A stretch of 64,000 nt of DNA, from NCBI GenBank assembly GCA_028277395.1, contig JANQGJ010000078.1, positions 1-64,000 of the forward strand. Direction: 5' to 3'. Source of the DNA: Bacteroidales bacterium. GTDB lineage: Bacteria > Bacteroidota > Bacteroidia > Bacteroidales > F082. The notes beneath the pieces are model-generated. The model was given only the letters and a program-made list of their open reading frames with translations, did not search any database and had not been told where the DNA came from. Shown here piece after piece: positions 29,313 to 38,137 of the stretch (the first letter of the stretch is position 1; every line of letters starts with the position of its first letter). The translations under genes were made by a program, and so were the position numbers.

Positions 29313-31121
29313 CTAACGAATCGTATTTGACTTAACCGAATTAATAGGTAAGCCAGGCAAATCAACTGGTATTGACAACCCTACAAACCAGTACTGACTA
29401 TCGGTATTTGTATTGTAGGACCACCCGAAGCTAACAATGTCCTTGAGTACAGTTCCAATAATTCCCATACCAATGTCGGGTGTCCCGTCAAGGTTGAAGT
29501 CCGGAGTTGAAAAATTGAATCCAATACCGGGATCAAGATAATTCCATGTCCTGTATTTTCTTGAACCGAATTTAAATAATAAACTGCCTGAAGGAGCAAA
29601 TTGTACTCTGTTCTTATCCAGGAGCTCTACATCACTGTTGGCATATGGAACGGCAAGGATCAAAGTTACTTTTGAAATTGAATAAACACTTAGCTGGCGT
29701 AGTTCAAATATCCTCATTTCAACTGTTTCACCGGGAAGATTATTTTTACTTTCTTCTTCATTCAATACCTTGAACCTTATTACAAGTTCATCTCCGTTTT
29801 TCCGGGGTCCAGCAGTTTTCAGGTTTATATAACCATGATCCGGCAGATTATCCATGCTGAAATTTATTACTTTATTGCTAACCTGGTCAGCAAAATCAGC
29901 TGTCTTTTTAAAAGGGTTTAACAGTTCGTTAACGGCCTTAACTATTGTTACTGCAGATTCGATGTCTTCACTAAGTTTATTATTACAGGTTTTTACATCA
30001 TCAACAATTTGAACAAGATCATCAGGCAATGCCGTTATCAGAACAGAATTATTGGTAAGGATAGTTTCGATTGTTTCCGGAAGTGTTTTGATCGCAGAAC
30101 TTATTGTTTCCTGGTAACTATTAAACGTTTGCAGGATGTTTGTACCATCGTTTAATGATTGTAATTCATTAAGCATCTCATATGCATTGAGTATCCTGAA
30201 GTTAAGTACGTTAAGAAAATCTTCAATCTCCTTTTTCTTTTGTGCATCATCAATTGATGAAATACGATTCCTGATAGTAGTATCAATCGTAATTATCAGG
30301 TTCTGGAAACATTCAATAGATGAGAAGTTGCTTTTTAACATTTCCGATACATTGTCCAGGTTATAATTGACCAGAGTATTTAATTTATCAGCCTGATCCC
30401 TTGTTTTTTCAAACACTGCAATATCTTCATCCGAGAATGTTGTAACCCACCTTGGAACTTCATAAAATTCTCCTTCGGAGTAATTATCAAAATTTTCAAC
30501 ATGTACTTTTGAAGGATATCCGGACTTCGAATTTAATGAGGCAACTAACTGAAAACGAATTTTTTCAAAATCCTTAGATTTACCCATTGAAGAAAGAAGT
30601 TTTCCGGCATCTTCTGCCACTTTCTTTATGACGTAAACCTGAGGACTGGGATAGGCAATGACATCAATTTGATTATTATTTCTTTTGGTAATGTAGGAAC
30701 TAAAATGTTTCTCTACAGAATTCTTTATTTCTTCATTACCTTTATTTCTCAATCTTGAATAAAAGTCACTCATTAGAGCAGAATATTTTCCAAGTTCAGC
30801 TATTTTTTCTTCATGTGAAAGACTATTGAAATCAAGATCCAAACTTTGTAAGATATCAATCTGGTTGGCAAGTACGAAATTGAGCTTATCCAGCTGGTTT
30901 AGCATATCCTGGTTAATTCCTTCTGATATACTTACAGTTTTAATCAGGGATTCTTTGCTTATGGATACTTCAATACGTGCATTTATATCAATAATATTTG
31001 AATTTGATTCAATTGGTTTCTTCTCATTTATTTTTTCAATTTCATAAACCTGTAGTATCTGACTGCTTATTGTTCCTGCAATTAGCATTAACAATAGAAT
31101 TAATGTATTTTTTTTCATCAT
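29313..31121 (-). CDS. Hypothetical exported protein with helical core and barrel-like C-terminus
   Basis: The 602-residue product has a signal peptide (M-M-K-K-N-T-L-I-L-L-L-M-L-I-A-G, ending I-S-S-Q). Residues about 50-430 are predominantly helical, with long amphipathic stretches and alternating Leu/Ile. The last about 110 residues are beta-rich and aromatic (F-G-S-R-K-Y-R-T-W-N-Y, F-N-F-S-T-P, S-F-G-W-S-Y-N, Q-Y-W-F-V-G-L-S-I-P-V), like strands of an outer-membrane barrel. I do not recognise the family. Its start overlaps the stop of the preceding small gene by one base (TAATG), and it is the last gene of a three-gene minus-strand operon that begins with the membrane amidohydrolase. Confidence 0.75.
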   Translation of the reverse strand: MMKKNTLILLLMLIAGTISSQILQVYEIEKINEKKPIESNSNIIDINARIEVSISKESLIKTVSISEGINQDMLNQLDKLNFVLANQIDILQSLDLDFNSLSHEEKIAELGKYSALMSDFYSRLRNKGNEEIKNSVEKHFSSYITKRNNNQIDVIAYPSPQVYVIKKVAEDAGKLLSSMGKSKDFEKIRFQLVASLNSKSGYPSKVHVENFDNYSEGEFYEVPRWVTTFSDEDIAVFEKTRDQADKLNTLVNYNLDNVSEMLKSNFSSIECFQNLIITIDTTIRNRISSIDDAQKKKEIEDFLNVLNFRILNAYEMLNELQSLNDGTNILQTFNSYQETISSAIKTLPETIETILTNNSVLITALPDDLVQIVDDVKTCNNKLSEDIESAVTIVKAVNELLNPFKKTADFADQVSNKVINFSMDNLPDHGYINLKTAGPRKNGDELVIRFKVLNEEESKNNLPGETVEMRIFELRQLSVYSISKVTLILAVPYANSDVELLDKNRVQFAPSGSLLFKFGSRKYRTWNYLDPGIGFNFSTPDFNLDGTPDIGMGIIGTVLKDIVSFGWSYNTNTDSQYWFVGLSIPVDLPGLPINSVKSNTIR

Positions 31122-31477
31122 TATCTATTAAATTCAATTTTACCTGCATTTGTAAACGCTTCATCTACTCTAGCGAAACCTATCTCTTCGTTTCTCAGTA
31201 TATAATCAGCTATCACATTTGTGGTTGAGAGTGAAAAAGCTGCAATCTCATTGAAATTGCTATCAAGGTCTCCAAATAATTCTCTGATCTCATTTTCGTT
31301 GGGATCTTTAAACCATATTACATGACGTTCGATATTAGGAGGATACTTTGCAAGATCATCTGCAATTTGCACAATATCTCCGGTTTCGTGGAGAATTATC
31401 ATTTTTAGTATGCTACGGTTTAATACGTCATTTGGGTTTCCGGTTGGGACAATTGTTGTTTTTGTTAAAGGACTCAT
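31121..31477 (-). CDS. Hypothetical 118-residue cytoplasmic protein
   Basis: A small soluble protein without signal peptide or membrane segment, mixed alpha/beta in appearance (K-M-I-I-L-H-E-T-G-D-I-V-Q-I-A-D-D-L-A; R-H-V-I-W-F-K-D-P-N-E-N-E-I). No family is recognised. It starts 31 bases after the amidohydrolase gene and its stop overlaps the start of the exported 602-residue protein, so the three are almost certainly one operon. It may be an assembly or regulatory partner; the sequence does not say. Confidence 0.65.
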   Translation of the reverse strand: MSPLTKTTIVPTGNPNDVLNRSILKMIILHETGDIVQIADDLAKYPPNIERHVIWFKDPNENEIRELFGDLDSNFNEIAAFSLSTTNVIADYILRNEEIGFARVDEAFTNAGKIEFNR

Positions 31478-31508
31478 AATAAGAGGTATTATTTATTTTA
31501 TTAATATT

Positions 31509-33239
31509 TCACAATATTTCGTTTATGTTGGTAATTGCTGTGGAAAGAAAAACGGGAGGGTTATATCCTGATATCTTTCTGAAGTTATCTTCACCAATAT
31601 AAGACCTGACTTTCATGGTTATTCTCCTTTCTGAAGCTTTTGTGGATACCATAAAGAAATCTGTTCCGAACAGTATTTTTTCAGCAAGTAATTTGTTTGA
31701 CTCCAGTCTAATTTTGAGCAAAGGGTACATTTCTTCGTTGGAAAGGTTATAGCTGATATCTGAGTACAGATACGGAAAGTGAAATGTGTCTTCGTAATTA
31801 TCAATTGATATGGTATCTGATCTGCCATTATTCTGCTGAGTCTTATTCTCTGGTCTTTTACAGATCATGTCAGAGATTATACTGTGCCAGCTGTGAGGAG
31901 TTAGTTTACTCACATCTGCTCCCGGATATGTATGTACCCATTTTCCATTGGGCATATGCAGAAGGTCACCATCAATATTCAATGAAGTAGCTGCAGATGG
32001 TAACCATGGATCATCCAGAAACTTTTCCCATTCCCCGGATCCTCCGAAGTGTCCCAGACAAAACTTCAGATTTCTGTATTTTTTAAGTGATTCAGGCTCG
32101 TACTCATCCTTTGAGTTAATACCAAATACTTTATCGCATTTTTGCCAGAATACTGATAGTTTTTCAGGTTCATTCATCAGACAGTAATAATTGAGTGGGT
32201 GGGTAAAGTGCGGTGAAAACTGTTTACCATTTCTCCCATGAAGTTCATTTCCTGTAAAAGGATGGATAAACTTTCCGTTCTCATAATACCCATCATCTCT
32301 AAGTGTACTCAGACTTCCCCTGTAATAAACAGGTCCGATTGAACAATGTGTCATTATTGGGATATTATACTCAAGTGCCAGATCATAAACGGGTTTTAAC
32401 CTTAAATCAAAGGGGAAATAACCAACTGCCGGATATATTTTGATCCCGCTGAAAGTCCCGTCAACAATATATTCTTTAATTGTTTCATAGTAATTCTCAT
32501 TTTTATTCGCAAGTCTCCGGGGATCAGCATGAATAAATGGGTATAACTCTTTGGATTTCTTTGTCAATAGTGCAAGTTCCTTGAGTTGATCGTGGTAAAA
32601 CTTACCTTCCGGTTTTTTACAGTTTACCATATAATCAAGGTCCATTGACAGTGCAACGAATTTTGTTTTGGAGGGATAATAGGATTGAAGTCTGTTAAAT
32701 ATTTCTTCCTGAGTTTTTACCCTGTTTTTCGCAAAATCATAAGAGTGCAGAATAATATTGGTATATCTTTCAAATGAAGGAAACCTGCGGTGGCTTATAT
32801 TCCTGATCGCATTAATGAACTTTTTAAAATATGCTGTTCTTAGCAACCAGTTCAATCGTGGTCTGAAATAGGAAATATAGAGTATAAAATATATAGGTGT
32901 CAAGACCCAGGTAATTAATATCCCTGCTATTACAACTGAAGCCAATATCCTGGTTAACAGAAGGTAGTCGCGTGGAATTCCCCAAAAACTCCAGTTAAAT
33001 ATCCAGTTTACGAAGAAGTATAATCCAGCCAGCAACCCAAAGAATATCAATGTAAGAAGTACTGTAACAAACCATGGGATCATTCCTTTAAGGAAATGAT
33101 TGTTTACATGGTCAAAATTAAAGATATGGGTATGGGTGTTGATAAATGGTAGTTTGTTTTCCTGTTCTGATCTTTTAACGTTTTCAATAACATTTTTATG
33201 ATCGTAAACTTCATTTGATTTGCTGTCTGAATTTAACAT
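31509..33239 (-). CDS. Membrane-anchored amidohydrolase-superfamily protein
   Basis: The 576-residue chain shows the metal-site pattern of the amidohydrolase superfamily (TIM-barrel hydrolases): I-N-T-H-T-H on strand 1 (His36, His38), G-I-K-I-Y-P-A-V-G (possible Lys ligand), P-I-M-T-H-C-S, C-L-G-H-F-G-G and L-F-G-T-D-F (Asp). Unusually, two long hydrophobic segments (about 51-80 and 95-122) follow directly after the H-T-H motif, before the rest of the barrel, so the first metal ligands precede a membrane hairpin. The substrate is unknown. It leads a three-gene operon with a 118-residue protein and an exported 602-residue protein. TAACTTTG at 33354-33347 could be its -7 box, but no -33 TTG is evident. 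Confidence 0.75.
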   Translation of the reverse strand: MLNSDSKSNEVYDHKNVIENVKRSEQENKLPFINTHTHIFNFDHVNNHFLKGMIPWFVTVLLTLIFFGLLAGLYFFVNWIFNWSFWGIPRDYLLLTRILASVVIAGILITWVLTPIYFILYISYFRPRLNWLLRTAYFKKFINAIRNISHRRFPSFERYTNIILHSYDFAKNRVKTQEEIFNRLQSYYPSKTKFVALSMDLDYMVNCKKPEGKFYHDQLKELALLTKKSKELYPFIHADPRRLANKNENYYETIKEYIVDGTFSGIKIYPAVGYFPFDLRLKPVYDLALEYNIPIMTHCSIGPVYYRGSLSTLRDDGYYENGKFIHPFTGNELHGRNGKQFSPHFTHPLNYYCLMNEPEKLSVFWQKCDKVFGINSKDEYEPESLKKYRNLKFCLGHFGGSGEWEKFLDDPWLPSAATSLNIDGDLLHMPNGKWVHTYPGADVSKLTPHSWHSIISDMICKRPENKTQQNNGRSDTISIDNYEDTFHFPYLYSDISYNLSNEEMYPLLKIRLESNKLLAEKILFGTDFFMVSTKASERRITMKVRSYIGEDNFRKISGYNPPVFLSTAITNINEIL

Positions 33240-33766
33240 TGTTACAGATGTTATGTTTAACCTGGATTAATTAAAAAGCATTGTTTCAATAAATTAAAGA
33301 CGGGAGAAATAATTTCTCCAATTTATGACGATGGGTAATATTATCTCAAAGTTAGGTATATTTTTTTATAAAATAGGATTTTGAACCTTTTTATACATAA
33401 TATTCAATACTATTTAACAATTATTTTGATTTGGCTACCATAACCAGTAGGTAATAGATTTACAGGAATAATATCATTCAAAATTCCTTATAATTAACAG
33501 TAAAACAATGTGGTACAAGTTTGCTTCCAGTCCTGTGTCAAGTGTTTTATTAATTAAAAACAATTATCTGTACAGATTTCATATTTATATTATTATATTT
33601 GTTTTCAGACAATGTAATAAACTGAAAACAGATCACACTAAGAGAAATAAAACAAGCAAGCCTCTTTGATTTAGTTTTTTGATAATACGACTTTTAGAAA
33701 CAAACTGTGAACCATTATTCAATGGCTATATAACTATATTATTATTAACAAACTAAAACATTACTT
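33240..33766. other. Divergent intergenic region upstream of amidohydrolase operon and subtilase
   Basis: 527 AT-rich bases that must hold both divergent promoters. Candidate -7 boxes are TAACTTTG on the minus strand (33354-33347) and TATATTTG on the plus strand (33594-33601), neither with a clear TTG at -33. An 8-bp hairpin (GTTTTCAG...CTGAAAAC, 33601-33629) immediately follows the plus-strand box. No ORF of note. Confidence 0.4.
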
Positions 33767-36700
33767 ATGCGAAAACTAAACGTTTTTATGTTGTGTTTAT
33801 TCATTATTGCAATGTTTTCACAACTGGTAGTATCAGGGCAAACCAACAAGGCTGCCCTTCAACAGTTTGCCGCTGAGAGATCGGCAGATTTTGAAAAGAA
33901 GAAATCGGAAGCTCTGGATTATGCCAGAGTTAACGACATCCCTGTATTTATTGAAGCAGAGGGTGTGTTTATGGAGTTAATGTATATTGATAAGGATGGG
34001 AATCCTCAATATTACATGACAGAAAATTCAAATTCTTCAGCCACAATTTCAACAAACAGGGTCAATCCTGGTGGAGGTGCCGGACTAAACCTTGACGGTA
34101 GCGGGATGAATGTACATGAATGGGACGGTGGTGCTGTTCGTGCCAGTCACCAGGAGTTTGGAAGCCGGGTTACCCAGGTTGATGGTGTTAGTACAACACA
34201 TTATCATGCCACTCATGTTGGGGGTACATTAATTGCATCCGGTGTACAAGGATCGGCAAAAGGAATGGCTCCGGCAGCAAACCTGCAGGCTTACGACTGG
34301 AACAGTGATGAAAGCGAAATGGCAACTGCAGCGGCTAACGGCGCACTTGTTTCAAATCATTCTTATGGTTATGCCAATGGATGGAGCTGGACGGGATCAA
34401 GCTGGGTTTGGTATGGTAATTCTTCCATAAGTACGCAGGAGGATTATTCATTTGGGTTTTATGATTCACAGGCTCAGGACTGGGATGAAATTGCGAAAAA
34501 TGCTCCCTACTATCTGATAGTTAAATCTGCAGGTAACGACAGGGGAGACGGACCCACAAATGGTGCATACCCCCAGGATGGTCCATACGACTGTATTGGA
34601 AATGCCGGAAATGCTAAGAATGTATTAACAGTAGGTGCAGTAAATGATATTCCTGCCGGATATTCCCAGCCATCGGATGTTACAATGAGTACATTTAGTT
34701 CATGGGGACCTTCCGACGATGGAAGGATAAAACCGGATATTTGTGCCAATGGTGTTTCTTTGTACTCAACCGATGATGATAGCGACACTGATTATACTAC
34801 ACTAAGCGGAACTTCCATGTCCACTCCATCAGTGACAGGATCAATGATTCTCCTGCAGGAGCATTACCAGGACCTTTTTGGAACAGGTAACTTTATGCGT
34901 GCTGCAACGTTAAAGGCACTGGTAATTCATACTGCTGACGAGGCAGGACCAAATGATGGCCCGGACTATATGTTTGGCTGGGGTCTGATGAACACAGAAA
35001 GCGCAGCAGCGAAAATTACAGAAGATCAAACAGTTAACGTAATTGATGAACTAACTCTTAATAATGGTGGTACATATACCAGGACTGTTTCTGCATTAGG
35101 TGGCGAACCACTGGTAGTTACAATTGTGTGGACCGATATTGAAGGAACCCCGGTTTCTGCATCACTTGACCCTTCAGATCCTATGATTGTAAATGAATTA
35201 GACCTCAGACTTACTGAAGGATCAAATACATATTACCCCTGGAGTTGTAGCAGGACAAATCACTCAGCCGCAGCAACCAGAAATGGTGAAAATAATGTTG
35301 ATAACGTTGAAATGGTCACAATTGACAATCCTGTTGCAGGAACTGATTATACAATTACTGTTGATCACGATGGTTCATTGACTGGTGGTTCACAGGCTTT
35401 TTCAATCATTATAAGTGGAATAGGATCAGGAACTCCCCATCCACCTGTTGCAAATTTCTCTGCCAGCACAACTAATGTTATAATTGGTGGATCTGTTACA
35501 TTTACCGACCAGTCTTCAAATGGTCCTACATCATGGAACTGGACATTTACCGGCGGAACTCCGGCTTCTAGTACCGATCAAAATCCGGTGGTTACCTATA
35601 ACACAGCAGGTACTTACGAAGTGTCGCTTACTGCTACAAATGCCCTGGGATCTGACACAAAAACAGAACTAAATTACATTACCGTATCAGCATGTTCATA
35701 TTGTTCAATGAGTTATTCGAATACATCTGATGATTATATAAGCAAAGTTGTTTTCAATAATATTGATAACTCAAGTGCATCAACTAACTTCTCCGACTTT
35801 ACTTCGGTCTCAACCGATGTCGCACAGGGCAGCACATATACACTGTCAGTTGATGTAACTGTTAACGGAAGCTGGGTTCAGCATACCTGGGCTTGGTTCG
35901 ACTGGAATGGTAACTGTGATTTTACTGATGCCGGTGAAGCATTTGATCTTGGAGCTACTCCCGGAACTTCGGGAACACATACATTAACAGTTGATGTGAC
36001 AATACCTGCAGGTGCCGACCTGGGAACAACAAGAATGAGAATTGCCGAACATTATAACAGTGATCCAACATCCTGCCAGACAAGCACATATGGTGAAGGA
36101 GAAGATTACTCAATAAATATTGTTGATGGAGGAAGTGTTACACCTCCGGGATGTGCATCAGTTGTTACACCCGCCAATGGTGCAACAGATGTTGCAATAA
36201 CCACAAATATCGAGTGGAGTACAGTTACGGGAGCTGATGGTTATAAACTGTTTTTTGGAACAGATAATTCTCCGACTAATATTGTAAACGGAACAGATCT
36301 GGGTAATACAACTGTTTATAATCCTGCAGGTGATCTTATAAATTACACAGGTTACTATTGGCAGATAGTACCTTATAATACAGGAGGTGATGCCACAGGT
36401 TGTTCTGTGTGGTCATTTACAACTGTTGATGTATCAACCGGTCCGGATGAATTAAGCTATACTGATTTTGAATCAGGGTGGGATATCTGGACTGATGGCG
36501 GTAGTGATTGCAGACGTGTCAGTTCATCATATTCACCACAGGGTAGTTATTCTGCTGATATACAAGATAATTCAGGTGTTGCATCATCATTTTATCATAC
36601 AAATGGTGTTGATGTACATACTCCCGGATATGTTCATATAAGAGTTGAGTTTACATTCCAGGCTGTGAGCATGGATAACTCCAACGAAGATTTCTGGGTA

Positions 36701-37216
36701 CAGTATTTCGACGGTACTAACTGGAATACTGTAGCAGATTTTGATTATTCCATAGATTTTCAGAATAACATCCTATATGCCGGCACGGTAAATATTTATG
36801 AGTCATCATATAATTTCCCGTCAGACATGAAAATTAGATTTATGTGTGATGCAAGTGGAAACCGTGATGATATTTATGTTGATGAGATTCTGATTACAGC
36901 ATCTGATCAGGTGATGACTTCAACAAGTACTGGACTGGATGAGTTAAGAGAGAGGTCATCGCCAATAGCAAACATTGTTGAAACTAATGATGATATCAGA
37001 GTTTATCCGAATCCGGCTTCTGGAAGTATCACAGTTTCAAGTAACGAAAATATTTCACAAATTTTTGTTTATAGTATTTCTGGAAAACTAGTCCTGGAAC
37101 CTGAGTTTGAAGGTAATAGTCATGTTATGGATATAACATCGCTGGATAACGGAATTTATATAATCCGGGTAGTTACAGGAAATGATTCAGAGATAATGAA
37201 ATTCATAAAGAATTAG
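33767..37216 (+). CDS. Secreted subtilisin-like (S8) protease with PKD, GEVED and T9SS sorting domains
   Basis: An 1149-residue extracellular serine protease. After the signal peptide (ending V-V-S-G-Q) the S8 domain holds the catalytic triad: Asp120 in H-E-W-D-G-G, His147 in H-A-T-H-V-G-G-T, and Ser350 in S-G-T-S-M-S-T-P. A beta-sandwich P-domain-like region follows to about 555. Next are a PKD domain (about 560-645, W-N-W-T-F-T-G-G-T-P), a GEVED domain (about 650-790, W-F-D-W-N-G-N-C-D-F-T-D-A-G-E...G-E-G-E-D-Y), an Ig/FnIII-like repeat (about 795-885), a jelly-roll/MAM-like domain (about 890-1050), and a T9SS type A sorting tail (V-Y-P-N-P-A-S-G-S-I-T-V...G-I-Y-I-I-R-V). It probably degrades extracellular protein or matures surface proteins. 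Monocistronic; a terminator follows. Confidence 0.95.
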   Translation: MRKLNVFMLCLFIIAMFSQLVVSGQTNKAALQQFAAERSADFEKKKSEALDYARVNDIPVFIEAEGVFMELMYIDKDGNPQYYMTENSNSSATISTNRVNPGGGAGLNLDGSGMNVHEWDGGAVRASHQEFGSRVTQVDGVSTTHYHATHVGGTLIASGVQGSAKGMAPAANLQAYDWNSDESEMATAAANGALVSNHSYGYANGWSWTGSSWVWYGNSSISTQEDYSFGFYDSQAQDWDEIAKNAPYYLIVKSAGNDRGDGPTNGAYPQDGPYDCIGNAGNAKNVLTVGAVNDIPAGYSQPSDVTMSTFSSWGPSDDGRIKPDICANGVSLYSTDDDSDTDYTTLSGTSMSTPSVTGSMILLQEHYQDLFGTGNFMRAATLKALVIHTADEAGPNDGPDYMFGWGLMNTESAAAKITEDQTVNVIDELTLNNGGTYTRTVSALGGEPLVVTIVWTDIEGTPVSASLDPSDPMIVNELDLRLTEGSNTYYPWSCSRTNHSAAATRNGENNVDNVEMVTIDNPVAGTDYTITVDHDGSLTGGSQAFSIIISGIGSGTPHPPVANFSASTTNVIIGGSVTFTDQSSNGPTSWNWTFTGGTPASSTDQNPVVTYNTAGTYEVSLTATNALGSDTKTELNYITVSACSYCSMSYSNTSDDYISKVVFNNIDNSSASTNFSDFTSVSTDVAQGSTYTLSVDVTVNGSWVQHTWAWFDWNGNCDFTDAGEAFDLGATPGTSGTHTLTVDVTIPAGADLGTTRMRIAEHYNSDPTSCQTSTYGEGEDYSINIVDGGSVTPPGCASVVTPANGATDVAITTNIEWSTVTGADGYKLFFGTDNSPTNIVNGTDLGNTTVYNPAGDLINYTGYYWQIVPYNTGGDATGCSVWSFTTVDVSTGPDELSYTDFESGWDIWTDGGSDCRRVSSSYSPQGSYSADIQDNSGVASSFYHTNGVDVHTPGYVHIRVEFTFQAVSMDNSNEDFWVQYFDGTNWNTVADFDYSIDFQNNILYAGTVNIYESSYNFPSDMKIRFMCDASGNRDDIYVDEILITASDQVMTSTSTGLDELRERSSPIANIVETNDDIRVYPNPASGSITVSSNENISQIFVYSISGKLVLEPEFEGNSHVMDITSLDNGIYIIRVVTGNDSEIMKFIKN

Positions 37217-37232
37217 AATAGTAAATTCACTG

Positions 37233-37258
37233 AACCCGGATGAGAGTTCGGGTTTTTT
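37233..37258 (+). terminator. Intrinsic terminator of the subtilase gene
   Basis: Stem AACCCG (37233-37238) and CGGGTT (37249-37254) with a ten-base loop, running into a T-run (37253-37258), 16 bases after the subtilase stop codon. Confidence 0.8.
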
Positions 37259-37344
37259 ATTTACTTCACCTGCAAATTACTTAAGCCCTGATAACTAAAG
37301 ATTAGTTATACTGATCAGTATTAAGATTGTTATTCGGGTTTAGG

Positions 37345-37376
37345 AAAAAAAGCCACTTAATTGTACTTAGGTGGCT
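37345..37376 (-). terminator. Intrinsic terminator after the 158-residue protein gene
   Basis: On the minus strand AGCCACCTAAG...TTAAGTGGCT forms a hairpin (outer arms 37351-37356 and 37371-37376) followed by a seven-T run, directly after the stop codon at 37380-37378. Confidence 0.8.
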
Positions 37377-37377
37377 T

Positions 37378-37854
37378 CTATACTATCTTATTATCATAGA
37401 TGTAATATGAGAAATAATGATCTCTGTGAAGAACAGGGTCATTATTTTTCTTATAAACATATGCCCCCGGTTCCAATATTGGTCTTCCTTTTCTGGAATT
37501 AACGGGTTTATTAAATTTATCTTTTACAGAAACAGCGGGTTTACAAATACTTTTTAACTGAAATCGGATAAACTCAGCAAGATCAGTATTATTTTCATAA
37601 TTACCATCCTGATTTGAAAGAGTTTCAAAACTTATGATTGTGTCGTATGAAAGTATCGATTTAAGCTCATTGAATTCATCAGTACTTAGTTTAAGACTGT
37701 CAACTATCTGTTTCAGTTCATGGCCTTTTACCATAGAACTAAAATAAGTGTCTATATCGGAAACCAAAAACTCTTCAGTATTTTTAGATATATTTTCAAT
37801 GACCGGATAAAGCCGGCTGGTTGAATTTATTTTTAAATAATCAAGTAAAGTCAT
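37378..37854 (-). CDS. Hypothetical 158-residue protein
   Basis: A soluble, mostly helical protein (helices suggested around residues 1-15, 45-75 and 95-112) with a charged C-terminal part G-R-P-I-L-E-P-G-A-Y-V-Y. No signal peptide, membrane segment or known family. A -7-like box TACCTTTG (minus strand, 37915-37908), about 55 bases upstream, suggests its own promoter. It lies 283 bases downstream of the metallophosphoesterase gene on the same strand and ends at an intrinsic terminator, so it may be the last member of that cluster or independent. Confidence 0.65.
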   Translation of the reverse strand: MTLLDYLKINSTSRLYPVIENISKNTEEFLVSDIDTYFSSMVKGHELKQIVDSLKLSTDEFNELKSILSYDTIISFETLSNQDGNYENNTDLAEFIRFQLKSICKPAVSVKDKFNKPVNSRKGRPILEPGAYVYKKNNDPVLHRDHYFSYYIYDNKIV

Positions 37855-38137
37855 CTTTTTGCTTTATGTACAACAAGGTACAAATACACTTTGTGAAATT
37901 TGGGCTGCAAAGGTAGTATAATATTTTGAATTAAAAAGACTTTTTTCATGCAAGCTCACATCGCGTATATTGGATTGTGTATTAATTAGTTAGTCAAATG
38001 TAATCAATTATGTCACACAAACTTGTAATTTTTGTTAAATAAACTTAATATTGGTGCTATATAATTGTTCGCTACTTTTATAGGGTACAGAAAAACAGCA
38101 TGATAGCCTGTTGAAAACTTTTTGTTGGTAAATATAT

